A DNA stretch of 64,000 nucleotides from Laburnicola sp. R22_1 (lineage: Eukaryota; Ascomycota; Dothideomycetes; Pleosporales; Didymosphaeriaceae). Under the pieces are notes generated by a model. It did not search any database, was not told where the DNA came from, and worked only from the letters and a program-made list of their open reading frames with translations. Positions 1-14,087 of this stretch are shown one piece after another (within the stretch, counting starts at the first letter, position 1; each line of letters opens with the position of its first letter). The stretch is taken from the NCBI GenBank assembly GCA_014281115.1, contig JACONQ010000016.1, positions 1,798,001 to 1,862,000 of the forward strand. The letters run 5' to 3'. Both the position numbers and the translations under genes were made by a program.

Positions 1-2520
1 TTTAAGGGACTATTAGAACAAAGTATAATAGGTAGTAGAGAGGTTAGATAAGATAAGGCTATACTTAGATATTAAGAAGTGTAAGTTCATAGTTACTAAG
101 ACTAAATACCTTAAATTTATTATAGAGTATAGAAAGAAGATTAGTATAGACCTAGAGAAGATTAAGGCTATCTAGAATTAGGCCCTTTTTATAATTATAA
201 AGGGTATTTAAAGTTTTTTAGATTTTGCTAACTTTTACTAGCGGTTTATAGAGAACTTTTTAAAAGTAGTATTATTAATAAAGTTAACTAGAAAGGAAAC
301 TTCCTTTTTATAGGGGCAGAAATAATAGTAGGCCTTTAACTACCTAAAGAAAGTGTTTTACACTAAGCCTATACTAAACTACTTTAATTCTAAAAAGAAA
401 GGAGTATTAAAGGCTAACTCCTTAGGCTATGCCTCTAGAGGCTACTTTTTATAGTTTAATATAGAAAGAGTCTTTAGGCTAATTATCTACTTCTTTACTA
501 AATATATTCCTATGAAGGTAAACTATATAATTTATAATAAAAAGATGCTTATAGTTATTAAAGTAACGAAAAAGTAGTATAATATACTTTAAGCTATTTC
601 TTATACACTTATATACACTAATTATAAGAACTTTATATATTTTATAAGGTCTAGAAGATTAGATAAAAGGTATATATACTAGGTTAATACCTTTAGCAAA
701 TATAAAATAATATTTTAGTATAGACTAGGAACTATTAACTTAAGAGTAGATGCCCTCTTATAATACTAGTAAGATATGCCTACTAATACTAAAAATAACT
801 AGATTAAGTTTTATAAAATTTAACTCCTTAAGAAAGTTCTTTTAAAGAATAGAAATATTACGCTTTAGATATTTGCAGCCCTAGTAATATAAGCTCTACC
901 TAGAAGGCTTAACCCCCTTATAGAAGAAAAGACCTAAGCTAAATGTAAAAAACGCTAGTCTTCTCTTTTCTATTTACTAGAAGAGTTTCCTTCTAAACTA
1001 GAAACGCACTCCTTAGTAGATCTAAACTTAAGTAAATTATAGTTATATAGCTTAAAAAAAGATTCTATACTAAAGAAAGTAAAAAAGTATATTCTTTACT
1101 ATTAGCGCACTTTTCTTTTGTCTTTAAATCTAAAAATTGCTATATAAAAATGCGATAGGAATAATGCTAGTTACCTCTAGTACTAGAAATATAAATAGGT
1201 TCTAGACTAGAAACCTCTATAAATAATACTAGTTGCTATAGTATATAACTTCCCTATATCTAGGCATCTAGGAAGAGAGATTACCTATAAAATAGTTACT
1301 AAATTATACTTCTTCTTAGGAATATTAGATATTATCTATAGATTTATTAAGAACTATAATACATATAGGAGAAGTAAGCTATAGAAAGAAATACAATAAG
1401 GGCTACTAAAACCTTCTCCTCCTAGACTAGATAAAAAAATCTCTATAGACTTTATTACTAAACTCTATATAGGTAGAAAGAATATAAATATAATAGTAGT
1501 GTATAATAGACTAGGGAAAGAAATAGTTTTAGTCTCCCTACTAGATATAGAGGTAAAAACTATAGTAGAGGTATTTCTTTATTATATTATAGCCTACTAT
1601 TAGCTTTCTAACACTATAACCTCTAACTATAAAAATTAATTTGTAAGCAGCTTTTAGAGATATTTATATAAGATTATAAAAATCTAAAAAGATTATTTTT
1701 CTTTAAGTATTTAGAAACTAATAGTACTATAGAATATATAAATTCTATAATTAAGGTATATCTTTACACTTTTATATAATAGAACTAAAAGAATTAGGCT
1801 CTACACTGCCCTATAGTGTAAATAGCTATTAATAGGCAAGAAGCCACCTTTATTAAAATAGAACTCTTGTTTCTCTAGTATAGATATAATATAGACCTAG
1901 CTAAGCTAGACGCAAAGATAAAAGCTATTAACTATTATTAGTTAAATTTATAACTAGTAAAGTCTACTAAAGCTTTACTATAGAAGTTTTAAAAAGTTTT
2001 TATATTTATCTAAGCTAAAATAATTAAGTTCTAATAAGAGTAAGAGTGGCAAGCAAACGAGCACTAAATAGATACTCTAGTATTAAAGGAAGGAGACAAA
2101 GTTTAGCTCTAGAATAGGAACTACCTATTTAACTTCTATCTTAATAAGAAGTTATACTAGAAAAATACAAAGTTTATAGTTATATAAGTAGTAAACTCTT
2201 ATAATATAAAACTACATATTCTACCTAAAGTCTATCTAGTATTCTTAGTAAATTGTCTACGCCTAGCTAAAGAAGACTCTCTCCCTAGCTAGGTTATAGA
2301 TAATAAGAAACTAGAGGCTATTATTATTAAAAAAGAAGAGAAATTGATTATAAAAGATATCCTAGCTAATAAATCCATTTATAGGGGAAGGAGGCTATAG
2401 AGATTACTCTATTAAGTTAAGTAGTTAAAAATACTAACCTAACTTAGAAACCCACTATAGATCTCTCTATTATAGAGGTACTAGATTACTAGACAATATA
2501 CACCTCTATATTATAAAGTA
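1..2520 (+). pseudogene. Ty3/gypsy chromovirus pol, RIP-degraded, 5' end outside window
   Basis: This is the pol region of an LTR retrotransposon, read on the plus strand through many TAG/TAA stops. The reverse transcriptase thumb comes first (about 60-260; as-read GLYLDIKKCKF and FANFY then RFIENF). RNase H-like sequence follows to about 800. The integrase core lies at about 1,430-2,000 (IDFITKL, FVSSF). A chromodomain is at about 2,230-2,500 (RLLY then VKWLKYTNLT, then KPTIDLS). That domain order is the one of Ty3/gypsy chromoviruses, whose chromodomain directs integration into heterochromatin. The 5' half (gag, protease, RT fingers) lies left of the window. Nearly all stops fall where Gln, Trp or Arg is expected, as RIP would produce. 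It cannot encode a working protein. The class call is firm; the exact family is not known. Confidence 0.85.
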
Positions 2521-2650
2521 ATAATAGAAAGTTACTTATAAACTTTTATAAAACCTTTCTAAACTAATAATTATACTATAGCTTTAGTATAGAAGTTATA
2601 TCTCTAGTAAAGAACTTAGAAAGCTTCTACTAAAGAGAGGTTAGAATAAG

Positions 2651-2837
2651 TATCACTAATCTAAGGTGCGGACCTCTCGCTTATGTTATATTACCCTTTT
2701 AGAACTAGTGCAATTACTAAGCAAGGCTATATATATAGCCTGCCTATGTATCCACCTTATATAGGTATTACTACTATCTTATATTTATATTCTAATTACT
2801 ATTATTATCTTATATATAGTGTAATAACCTCTATAGT
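2651..2837 (+). repeat. LTR copy A (pairs with 10,246-10,444)
   Basis: About 187 bp that match 10,246-10,444, starting TATCACTAATCTAAGG against TGTTACTAATCTAAGG in the other copy and ending near GTAATAACC in both. The first bases (TG to TA) fit RIP of an LTR beginning TGTTA. It could be the 5' LTR of the next element or the 3' LTR of the truncated element to its left; a purine-rich stretch just before it (about 2,630-2,650) keeps the second option open. Confidence 0.7.
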
Positions 2838-5560
2838 ACGCTTACACTATAGTAGCAATTATTAAACTATAGTTTAACTAGCTAAAAACAAGGCCTATCT
2901 CTAGGGTGTTAATAATGATAACGCCTATTAACTAGTGTAGCAGGTGGGCCTACTACGCTCTTAGGTACCTTATATATTAGAAGTACAGATACCTTCTCTA
3001 TAGTGTTATTAATATAACTAGCGATAATAACGCCTACCTATAGATTACTTATTAATAATAAGTATAGTAAGAAATAAAGAATAGCTACTACCTTATTTAA
3101 AGCAGCAAGTAGGTCGCGTCTTATAAGACGCCAGCCTCCTAGCACTACTATAATAGATAGTCTGTAGAAGAGTAACTTACTTATAAGTAATATAGCTTCT
3201 AATAATAACTTATAAGCTTAGTAAGCTTTATATATAATAACTATAATAGTAGTTATAAGAGTAGCTTACTAATAAGCAAATCGAGTTATTATAATAACTA
3301 TAAGCCTAGCTCTCTTAGCTAAGCTACCTATATATTATTTATTAAACTTACTATAAGTTACTATAAGTTACTATAAATTACTATAATCCTATTATAAATA
3401 AGAGATAAGACAATACTAATCTTATTAACTACTAATAATAGTAATATCTCTAACTATAACTTCTTCTCCTTTATTTACAACATATAGAATCTCTATAATA
3501 ATAGTAAATAGTCACAATATATAGAACCTCTATAATAATAGTAGAAGGTTATAATATATATAACCTCTGCGATAATAGTAGATAGTAACAACCTAGATAA
3601 CTTGCAGCCTAAGATATAGTTATAAGTTAAGTTAGTAAGACCTATGTCCCTAGTAAATTGCTTTAGTGCGGTATAATAGTAACCCTTTATAAGGCGCGCT
3701 TCTTTTGCGTAGTTAAAAGTCTTAAGATCTTATAGTAATTCTAATAAGTCTTACCCACTTTAGCGAAAGTCTAGGAAGTCTAACATCACTATATAAAGTT
3801 TTATATACATAGGCTTTTATAGTTATATATAGGCTAGAGCTATAATACCTTATATAAAAAATAACTGCTAAAATTTACTATACTTATAGATTACAACTTT
3901 AACCCTTAACTTCTAATTTAAATTATATACTTACAAAGAGACAAACCTATTATATATAGTAGATAAGATAGCGAGACTAAGCTATAAAAATAATAACAAC
4001 ACTAGCTTCTATAAGAAGCCCTACAACTTTACTACTATATCTTAGGTCCTAACTTAGTAGAGCACTACTTAGAGTACTCTACCTATAGACTAAAATACGT
4101 TAGATAATAACTTGCTAGAAATAGAGCGTTAACGTAATAAGCGCAAAGTCACTTTTAAAAAAGAACTTCTTTAACCTAAAGATTATAATAAGGCTTTTGC
4201 CAATAATAATAGCAATAATAATAATAATAGTAGACCTTCTAACAAAGGCAAACCTTTTAATAAAGGTAATCCTTATATTAACATATCTAATTATCTAACT
4301 ATAATATATAATTAACAAAACTATGCTAGCTTACTACCTACTAATCTCCCTAAGTATATATACTTTACTAATATTACTAACACTAATAGCGATATACTAG
4401 ATTATAAACTCTATATTAGTGTTACTAGTATAGAAGATAGCTTAAAGTTAAATAAAGTTAAGGTATAAGAATATATATAGTTTATTAATGCTATAAGCTA
4501 GAAATCTAAACTCTAGTAAAATATTATTATATTATTATTAATAACTGTATAATAGGTTACTAATAAGCTAGAGGATAATTAGACAAAGCTCTAGGAGTTT
4601 AGGCAGCTCTAGACTAGTTATAGAGTGTTAGACTAACAGTTTATAATAAAGTTAGAATAGGTTAAAATATTAGAGGATTATATTATATTGCACAAGCACT
4701 CTCTTAGGATTATAGAGTAGGAGGAAATTAAGTTGCAAGCACACTATAACTTAATAAAGAAAGACTTTATGACTCTTAAAAAATTAAAGATACTAGCTAA
4801 CTATTATATAGCCCTATAGCAACAGCTTAGGAAACTCTAAAGTTGCCTACTTAACAACTACGTCCCGCGTATTAATTATTAGAACTTAGGAAACTACGTT
4901 ATATAATCTACTAAGTTAGAATAGATGTTTTAGTAAGAGTTAGACACTGCGCGTACTTATATTATTAAGCTTAAAGAATAGCTACTTATGCGTTTTATTT
5001 AGCGTTATTAATCTTATAACACTTAATAGTTTGCGATAGACATAAATTAACTAATCCTATCTATTAAATAACTACTAAATATTAAAGTTTATTATACACC
5101 TGCTAATAATCTATTACTTAATTATATATATTCTTCTCTTGCTCTAAACTTACGCTATAACCTACGTACTATAAGCTACATAAGTTATATATAATAATAA
5201 ACCTATCTAATACTCTCTTATAAACTCTTCCTATTACTAGAACTTATAGCAGATTCTTAGTATTTGCGTTAGATCTATATACCTAAGGTGGATTACTTCT
5301 CTAGTAAAGATAAAGATAAAAATAACTATAAATATTAGTGTATTATATTAATAAATAAGCTATAGACCTTCTCTAATTAATAGTTGCGTATTATATACTT
5401 ACGCAGCTTACTACTATGTGCTAGGTACTAGGATTTAGTGTCTCCTGTTTTACTCCTCTCTGTGTATAGTGCGGACTCGATCTTGGTTAGAATCTCCACA
5501 CGACGAAGATCTTTAATACTTACGCAGCTAACTTAATAAATAGGTATAGACCCTTATATA
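2838..5560 (+). other. 5' internal region and gag-like part of gypsy element 2
   Basis: No open frame survives. On the plus strand a Gln-rich and Asn-rich low-complexity protein can be glimpsed at about 3,900-4,300 and 4,500-5,400 once stops are ignored. Its position between the left LTR and pol fits gag, but I see no zinc knuckle. There is a perfect 16-bp palindrome at 3,116-3,131 (GCGTCTTATAAGACGC) and a cluster of short TTACTATAAG repeats at about 3,355-3,400. About 70 bases at 5,445-5,515 look much less mutated than their surroundings. Confidence 0.5.
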
Positions 5561-8500
5561 TCTATATTTTAAGACTGCTATAACTGTTACTAATATACTT
5601 ATTTACCTTAATAAGATCTCTCTATTTAAAAATAAGCTATTAGACGCCTAGGAAAAGATTATAGGCAATTCCTTAGTTTAAGGCCCTAGGGAAACACTTA
5701 CAAATTAGCACGCGCAATTTATAGCTATTATTAACTTTTTTCATATGCCTGACTACCTACTAATAAGCTAAGCCTATTATCTTATGCATAGTTATATTAT
5801 TTATACTACTAACATATTATTAGTTCCTAGGAAGTCTTTTATAGCTTATATAAATTAAGCCTTATATATAGAGTGCCTAATATATAAGTTAGCAATTAGA
5901 CACTTAGGTGTATCTATAACTATAACTAACTATTTAAAGATACGCACTATAAATATAGCTGTGGCTAGGTCTAATATAACCTTATATACTTTTTTTTTAC
6001 TCTTTGTATAAATAAGTTAACTAGGCATAATAACTATAGACGTATATTACACAAGTTAGACCTACTAGCTAAAGCTAACGCGTGCTTTAAATATAGAGTA
6101 GCTAGATATTAGGTAATAGATACAATAGCTAGTTGTTATAATAATATAATTACTCCTACAAAGGATATTAAATATCTTTATAGTATTCTCTCTAGCCCTA
6201 TTAATTATAAGGACGCGCAACATGTCTATGCTATTTAGATGAAGCCTTACTAATTATATAGTTTATATAGACATAATAGTTAGCCTAATTAGTTACCTAA
6301 ATATAATAATGCTAGTATACCTAATAATAATAATATGCGCTATAGTTAGAATTATAAAGATAATAATAAGTTATATTTTAGTAGCTTTAGAGTAACATTG
6401 CGTAATAGAGCAATAGTAGTAGTGTATATAAAGAAACCTTATAGTAGTATAATAAAAGATTAATAAATTTAAACTAGACGTAGAACTTAGCCTTAACCCT
6501 TAGCGCATGTAGCAGATCTTAGCTATTAATATAGATAATATGGTTAAATAATTCTAGTTTACCTGCCTTATAAAGCTTACCGCTCTACGTAAATAGGTAA
6601 AAGTAAGATAACTTATAGTTACTAGCGCTAGTACTAGTTTTATTAGTCCTTTTTATATTTAATAACACTAGTTAAAGGTATATAAGGTTGCTAACCTAAG
6701 TATATTATATCTTATAGATAGTAAAGTTATAGATAAGATTAGCTAAGCTATAGACCTTATAATATAGCATAGCACTTACACTAGCACTATAATATGTTTT
6801 ATTACCTATATTAGAATTTTTAATATTATTATTAGCATAAATTAAACATTTGCTTATAATTCTTAACTAGGGTTGCGGAACTAGTCTATAACTTTTAACG
6901 CGTATTGCTATTTTATTAACTATCTTAAAGACGCTCTACCTAAAATAGTATATTATAATAAATTGCTAGCTAGTTCATTACAGCCTATAGCACACAAAGA
7001 TATTAGTTTTATTACTAGTAAGGCTGTATACCTTATAGCTGTCTATAATTTAGAGTCTATTACCTAGTTAGAACTCGATTACTAGGACTAGTTAGATTAA
7101 CTACCTAATCTAACAAATAGTAACTGCAACGCGTAAATACTCTGCGCGGCTATAGAACTTACTATATATAGTTAGATAGACTATAATAAGTTTATAAAGA
7201 AACTAGCTAATAAACTATAGATAGTAGATAAAATAAGTTAGCTACTGCCTAAATAGTTGCATAATATGTTTTACTACTTTAATTTATAAGAAGCTACTAA
7301 GCTAGCTTCTTATTATTCTAGCGTTAATTATACTATTAACCTTATTAATAACAAAGCGCCGCAACTATATATATATAGTCTTACCTAACTAGAGACTATA
7401 GTAGTTAAGAAATATATTAATAAAATAAATATAAAAGGGTTCTTATAGATAAGTATATCTTAGTACATATTGTCTATCCTTATTATTAAAAACCTAGAAG
7501 GTAAATTATGTGTTTACGTTAATTATTACGTAATTAATATAATCATAAAGTATCATCACAACGCGCCACTATTATTAAAAGACAAAGGTTATGTCTATTA
7601 TAGATATTATAACAGGTTTTAATAATATATATATTAAGAAAAATAATAAAGAAAAGATAGCGTTTCTTACCTAATACAGACTATATAAATACACAATTAT
7701 ACTATTTAGACTTACTAGAACTCCTAGCACGTTTTAAACATATATTAATAAAATGCTATAATAATACCTAGATAATTTCTATATAGCTTATTAAGACAGT
7801 ATACTTATATATAGTAAAACTAAGAAGGATTATATTAAGCACGTATAATCTATAGTTAACGAACTTAGATAAGCTAGTCTATACTTAAATATTAATAAGT
7901 GTTAATTTAAAGTTAAGAAGGTTAAGTACCTAGAGATTATACTAACTACTAAGATTATTAAAATAGATCCTAAAAAGGTTTAGGTAGTACATAATTAGCA
8001 GCTACTATAGTTACTTAAGAATATATAGGCTTTTCTAGGTTTTGCAAACTTCTACTAACAATTTATTAAAGGTTTTAGTTAGATTACACGCCTACTAATA
8101 AACCTAACTAAAGGTAATATGCTAAAGGACTAGTCTATTAAACTAGAGACTTCTATAGCTATTACGTTTATAGCACTTAAGTAGGCTTTTGTAATAGCAT
8201 CTATCTTAGTCTATTTTAACTTAGATAAGGAAACCTAGTTAGAAACTAACGCGTTAGATTTTGTCACCACTGCTATACTATTATAAAAAGATAAGTAAGG
8301 TGTGTTATAACCTATTATATACCTATTATATAAAATAAACCCTAGAAAGTACAATTATAAGATTTATAATAAGGAACTTCTAGTTATTATATATGCTTTT
8401 AAGGAATAGAGATCTAAGCTATTAGGCACCTAAGATTCTATTAACGTTATCACTGGCTATTTAGCTTTATAATGCTTTATAACTAGTAAGCGGCTTCATT

Positions 8501-9860
8501 AATAATAAGCGCAATAGGCAGAGTTTCTAGTAGAATTTAACTTCTATATTTAATACCACTATAGTAAATAAGATACAAAATCTAACACATTAACCTATTA
8601 TCCTAGTGACCTACCTAAAAGTAATAATAACGCTTGCTAATAACACTAAGTCTAAATAGTCTTACGCCTAAAGATCTTTAAAGGCAAGAGTTTATATTAT
8701 ACTATTACTGCTATATACGCCTTATTAAATTAAAATCACTACTTTATTATCTAACTTGCAGCTATATTATACTATACTACTAAACTTACTACTAATAATA
8801 ACTCTATTACTATAATTATAACTAATACGAAGAAAATAGCGTAATTATTTAAAGATATTAAGACTGCCTACACCTCTAATAAGATAGTCTAAGATGTTAT
8901 TACTACTATTAAGGCTAAGACCTATTATTTGCCTAAGAAGCTCCTTAAGCAAGGGCTTAGAATAGAAGTTATAAGTTATTAGCTAAGCGAGAGACTCTTA
9001 TATATTAAAGATTAACTAAATATCCTAGATAATAAAGAACTCTATACATAGGTTCTTAAGTAGGCCTATAATAGTGTTACTACTAGTTACGTTAGCTGCA
9101 AGGGTATATATAAGCGCGTTAGTTACTAGTATTACTAGCTATATATAATACACACTATAGTCTATTATATACGCGCTTATATATTCTATTACTATAGCAA
9201 GCTATACTACAACTTTATTAACTTCCTTACCTAATTATATAACTTTTTGCGCAATAAGTTATAATAAGTATAAGCTAAGTACGCTAAGTACGCTAGTATT
9301 AAGCGCGCCCTAGTACTATACTTTAAGGTTAGTAATAAGGTAATATTAAACGCGCACAATCTAAAGACTAACAGACCCAGCTCTTTACTCAACTATAAGA
9401 ATAAGGGACCTTTTTATATTGTATAAGTTATTAATAATATAGCCTATAAGCTTATCTTATCTAAGAAAATATGTTAACTGCATAATATTTTTTACCTATA
9501 GCTACTACACCTATATAATAAGCAACTACTTAATAGTTAGACGCATAATAAGAATAATATACTACTAGATAAATATATAGATAAAGAGTATAAGATAAAA
9601 ACTATACTTACCTACTATTTAAATAAGTTAAAGAAAGATCTATACGTCTCTAACTATAGCGTTATAGAATATAAAGTTATATAAAATAGTTTTAAAGACC
9701 CTACCGAGGAGCTATATTACAACCTGCTTAATTGCCCTTATCTTATTACTAGTTTTCACGCTAAGAACTTAAAAAACCTACTATGCTATATAACTTTAAC
9801 AAGCTTATTGCATATTAGGATATTATTACCTATCTTACTACTATTCTAGTTATAGACGCC
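5561..9860 (+). pseudogene. Ty3/gypsy pol (PR-RT-RNase H-IN-chromodomain), RIP-degraded
   Basis: A polyprotein remnant on the plus strand. A capsid-like C-terminus is followed by a retroviral-type aspartic protease at about 6,590-6,760 (as-read ASTSFISPFYI after a mutated active-site region). Reverse transcriptase lies at about 7,430-8,110 and RNase H at about 8,130-8,500. The integrase zinc-binding and core remnants are at about 8,930-9,480 (LKTNRPSSLLNYK, then KGPFYI). A chromodomain-like end is at about 9,590-9,800 (FKDPTEELYYNLLNCPYL). This is the usual Ty3/gypsy order, with a C-terminal chromodomain. All catalytic segments are interrupted by stops. The element between LTRs A and B is about 7.8 kb, normal for an intact gypsy element, so it decayed by point mutation and not by deletion. 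Confidence 0.85.
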
Positions 9861-10210
9861 TGCCTAAGTATCTAAAGATAAATAGATATAGGTCTTAAGT
9901 TAGTAATAGATAGGAGTCCCTCTAAGAACTCTCCTAGTAGTAATTCTCTTAGCTAGGTTAAGTATACTAACCTATGCGACAATAGTACTACTAATATAAC
10001 CCTAATAGACATTAATAACTTAGATTAAATCTATAGCAATTTAGTAAAAAGTTATAATAATTTAGTGTAAATTACTATAAGGATTATAATAATTAAAAAT
10101 AGTGCATTATAGATTATAATAGACCGCAATAGATTGCAATAGACTATAATAGTTATATAGACATTAGTATATAGTTAAAAAAATCTTAGTAGCACTAAAG
10201 TTATTAGTAT

Positions 10211-10245
10211 AGAGGGGAGAGGAGGGGGGGAGAGGAGGGAAGGAG
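10211..10245 (+). other. Polypurine tract of gypsy element 2
   Basis: Thirty-five consecutive purines lie directly against the TGTTA start of the following LTR. This is the position and composition of the plus-strand priming site of LTR retrotransposons. It supports plus-strand orientation and marks 10,246 as the start of the 3' LTR. Confidence 0.85.
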
Positions 10246-10444
10246 TGTTACTAATCTAAGGTGCAGACCCTCTGCTTATATTATATTACCCTTTTAGGAC
10301 TAGCGCAATTACTAAGTAAGATTCTAAGCGAGGCTATATATATAGCCTGCCTACGTATCCACCTTATATAGGTATTGCTACTATCTTATATTTAAATCCT
10401 AATTACTATTATTATCTTATATATAGCGTAATAACCCCTATAGT
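10246..10444 (+). repeat. 3' LTR (copy B) of gypsy element 2
   Basis: Starts TGTTACTAATCTAAGG straight after the polypurine tract and matches copy A over its whole length, with about 10 extra bases near 10,322. It ends near GTAATAACC. CA/TG positions differ from copy A mainly as TA, consistent with RIP. Confidence 0.8.
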
Positions 10445-10768
10445 GCCCTTATAATAAGTCTAGACCTTTAGTCCTCTTTACTAATTACTTAGGGATTAGT
10501 AAAAATAAGACTATAATCTACTTAGAAAAGTAAGGAATACTAAAGAAAGTACTATAAACTATTTAGAAGTGTTACCCCTAATATAAGTAAGTAGAAAGAG
10601 GGAGAACTATCCTCCCTATAATAAAATAATATAGATCCTAAGTAATAGAAAGTAGAGTAATTTGGAAGGGGGAAAGAGAGGGCTATTTAGAGAAGGGTAT
10701 TATAAAAAAGGAGGAAGAGATATAATATAACTAAAGAAACTAAATATTGAAAGAGCTAAACTTATTAG

Positions 10769-10905
10769 GAAGAGAAATATTATAGACCTTTTACTATATA
10801 GTATAACACTATAATAAACAGCTATAGGTTTGCTAAAAACGCATTAAAAAAGATAAAGTAGCTTAGAGATAGATTAGAACTGTTTATTAGCACATGCAAA
10901 TTAGC
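10769..10905 (+). repeat. Short repeat family R2, copy 1
   Basis: Matches 14,579-14,720 and 17,615-17,726. The shared part begins near GGAAGAGAAATATTATAGAC and ends in a purine-rich stretch with AACGCATTA. Copies 1 and 2 extend into a further segment containing GCACRTGCAAATYRGC-like sequence; a reversed piece of this lies at about 18,000-18,050. Non-autonomous, no coding capacity. Confidence 0.65.
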
Positions 10906-13290
10906 TCCTTATACTAGAGGTAGTTAATTATAAGATATAGTAAGTACTAAAGTTAATAATATAATATATAGTTGCCTGCGTATATGTAATATAAATCTAT
11001 AACTAGATATAGATTAAGTGTTTATCTATTTACTATATAATATATTTAATTATCGCGTAAGACCTTAAGGTTAGTCTACGCTATATCTATTCCTCGCCCT
11101 AAAGACACTATTACTATCGCTACTAGACGTGCAGTGTTGCGCCCCTACCTAAAAGATATAAATAACAATATAGCTAGGTATAATATAACTAGATATAATA
11201 GCTAGACGCTACTTAATATTAAAAACTATATAGTCTATACTAAGGACCTATAAATAGCTACTATAGAATTAGATTAATATATTAACAAGAATATAAATAT
11301 TAGTAAGTAGAAGCCTAGAATTAAAGACGGGAGCAAAATAAGCTTTATAATATAGATTGCCCTATGCTAGTTTAGGTGTAAGGTGCTTATAACTATTAAG
11401 AATAAGGACTAGAAGAATATAGATATTTTTATAAAGTAAAAGTCTAGGTTAGTAACTATATACTATTGCGTAGCTTATAGAAGTAATTACTACCTAATAT
11501 TAGATTTCTAATTAATAGCTACTTACTTTAAAGATAGTAATCATATAAAGTAAGTACTAGAGGTGTAAAGAATATATAAATACGTAATTATATTGTAGGA
11601 TATCTATAGGTAATAGGTAGAGTAAGGCTAGTAAAGTATTAAAGTGCTATTTAGTATTAGAAGTAGGAAGCGCGCGTATAATTTATTGTATATTATAGTA
11701 GTAGTAAAGTGTGCATCTAGGAGTTCTAAGTAGTTAATTATCTAGTAACGCAGCAAAAGATTATAAGGTGGTGTTAATTATCTAATAACGCGACAGACGG
11801 GTAGATAGAGTATTATTATTATAGGTTGTCTTAGAAGCTAGAGGAGACGTTAGAAAAACTTTAACACGCTCTAGGGCTTAGCACGCACATAATATAACGT
11901 TATGTAGGCGCTATATTGTAATAAAAAACGCAGTAATTGAACGCAGCGGGGCCACATAAAAACTAATAAGTAGAGGCAGTTTATACTCCTGCCTAGAAGG
12001 AAAGCTAAACTTATAGCTTAGCTATTTCTATAAAGTTATAAACTATATAAGAAAACGCCTTTAGACCTCTATATAAGGCTAGATGCAAAAATAGAAATAC
12101 TCTAATATTCTAAAAGAATAAATAGGAATACTACTCCGCTCCTATAAACTTGCTTTTACCTAGATTAGAATTAAGGTTTATCTTCTTAACCTTCTTATAA
12201 AGAATAGTAATTTAATTAGGCTAATTGCTATAAAACCTAAAACCCTCTTAATATGCTTTAAAAGAGTAGCAATCTTATAACCTTTTAATATCTTACTAGC
12301 GTAGATAGTCTCTATAATATTTAGGATAAGCTTAATCAGATCCTAATAGGGAGGCTTTAGAATAGGTAAAGTAGGAGAGGTAAGTAACTATAGTACTATA
12401 TTAGCTAAGAAAGATAAACTCCAAAACCTAGAACTTATAGCAAGTTTATTAGAAGGAGCTTAAAGAATAATATACATTTTTACTAAATTATAAGAATTTA
12501 ATATAGAAGCTCTATATTCTATCTAAAATATCTAGTATTAGTATTATCTATTTCCTAAGGCTTAAGCACTTTAGATAGCAAAGCTATACTTATAGATAAA
12601 AATATAAAGATAAGCTTAGAAAAGATTATTAAGAGGCTTAGTAATATAACTATTACTATAAAAATATATTCTAAAATAAGGTTAGTAAACTTAGTCTTAG
12701 TAAAGTCCTTTTATAAGCTATTCTAGACCTAAAATATAAATTAGAAAGTAAGAGATTTACTAGAGAATTATTATATCTTGCCTAAGCACTTACTAGAGTA
12801 AATAATATAAGCCTTATAGTTACGCTTTCATTCTATAAGTTTTTATATATAGAGAATAAGCTACTTAAGATAGCACTAGTAGGACTTTTTATAAATATAG
12901 GCAGCCTTAAAGATAAAGTCCTTAGATATTATATAAATAGCCTTAAGGGTCTTCTAATTGCAGCTTAAGTCCTTAAAGAACTACTTAGAATTAGTAAGAA
13001 ATAATATAGAAGAACTAAGAAACTAACCTTATAATAGGTGTTTATAGTCTTATTGCGCATAAACTTCTTAAACTTCTTAGTATTATAGGAATTTAGAGTA
13101 GAAAGCAATAGCTTGCTATTATAAGTAGTAGTGCTATAAGTTAAAATTTTTATAAAAGAATACTAAGTTATAGTTAAGCTAGACTTTAGACGCTTACTTA
13201 AAGTTGTAAAGGCTAGTATAAGGCGTCGCTTATTAGCTCTAACTATAATAGAGATTAATAATAAAAAAGATAGTAAAAATAGTATAAAAC

Positions 13291-13444
13291 TAGAAGTAGT
13301 AATCAGGAGTGTAGCGTAATATTAATAGGAAGTGTTATAGATATAGTAGTAGAGTAAAGAAGAAAAGTAGAAGTAGTAATTAGGAGTGTAGCATAATATT
13401 AATAGGAAGTGTTATAGATATAGTAGTAGAGTAAAGAAGAAAAG
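13291..13444 (+). repeat. Tandem duplication, 2 x 77 bp
   Basis: Two adjacent copies of a 77-bp unit beginning TAGAAGTAGTAAT at 13,291 and 13,368. They differ at very few positions, mainly C to T and G to A. Function unknown. Confidence 0.85.
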
Positions 13445-14087
13445 GAGAACTAAGGCAAAGATTTTTTTATTTACCTTAGCTAGAGCAAATAACACTAGCG
13501 CAAATTCTTAACTAAAATAGGTAGCTATGCTATAGAACCTAAGAAATATAAATATAAATATATTAGATATAATAACTAGATTGCCTTACTAAAGATAGAA
13601 GAATAGGAGTCTAGTGCTCTCTATAGCTAAGGTACACTTAGAACCTTATAGAGGCTTAGAGTATTATTACTAGTATACGCAGTATTAAATTTATTCTTAA
13701 GACTTTAGGCGCATAGAAGGGGAATTAGTACTACTACTATAGGAAGTATAGAATATAACGCTAGGAGTTTTTTTTAGGGGGGGATATATAAGGGGCTAAG
13801 CGTCCTTCTATAGTTACTTAGCCTACTACCTTAGAGTTCTAGGTCTATACTTCTACTAAGCCAGGAGTATATATAAGTCTATAGCTAGAGTTACTATTAA
13901 ATCCTATTAAATTTATAAGTTTACCTAGGCAACTCCGACCTTATAGTCTAAAGCCCCTTATAGTTATTTAAGATAAAACCCTTTGTCGTCCTACTCCTAA
14001 ATAGATAAATTAATGCTATATATAGTAATTTACTATACAAATTATACATAGCTAAAAAAATATAATTAGTTAGATTTAAAATATAAT

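Larger units (their letters stand above)
10445..13950. other. Unclassified RIP-degraded repeat DNA, no gene
   Basis: About 3.5 kb of TA-rich sequence with stops in every frame. Long stop-interrupted readings exist on the plus strand (about 11,300-11,900 and 12,400-13,000), but I recognise no transposase, reverse transcriptase or host domain. It contains copy 1 of short repeat R2 and a 77-bp tandem duplication, noted separately. It may be the remains of one or more further elements. Confidence 0.5.

Noticed and set aside
2683..2865. 60-codon plus-strand open frame
   Set aside because: Lies in LTR copy A and its flank; Tyr/Ile/Leu-rich translation typical of AT-rich non-coding DNA.
5445..5515. 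Possible tRNA gene (GGTTAGAATCTCC resembles a B box)
   Set aside because: No matching acceptor, D or anticodon arms could be folded from either strand.
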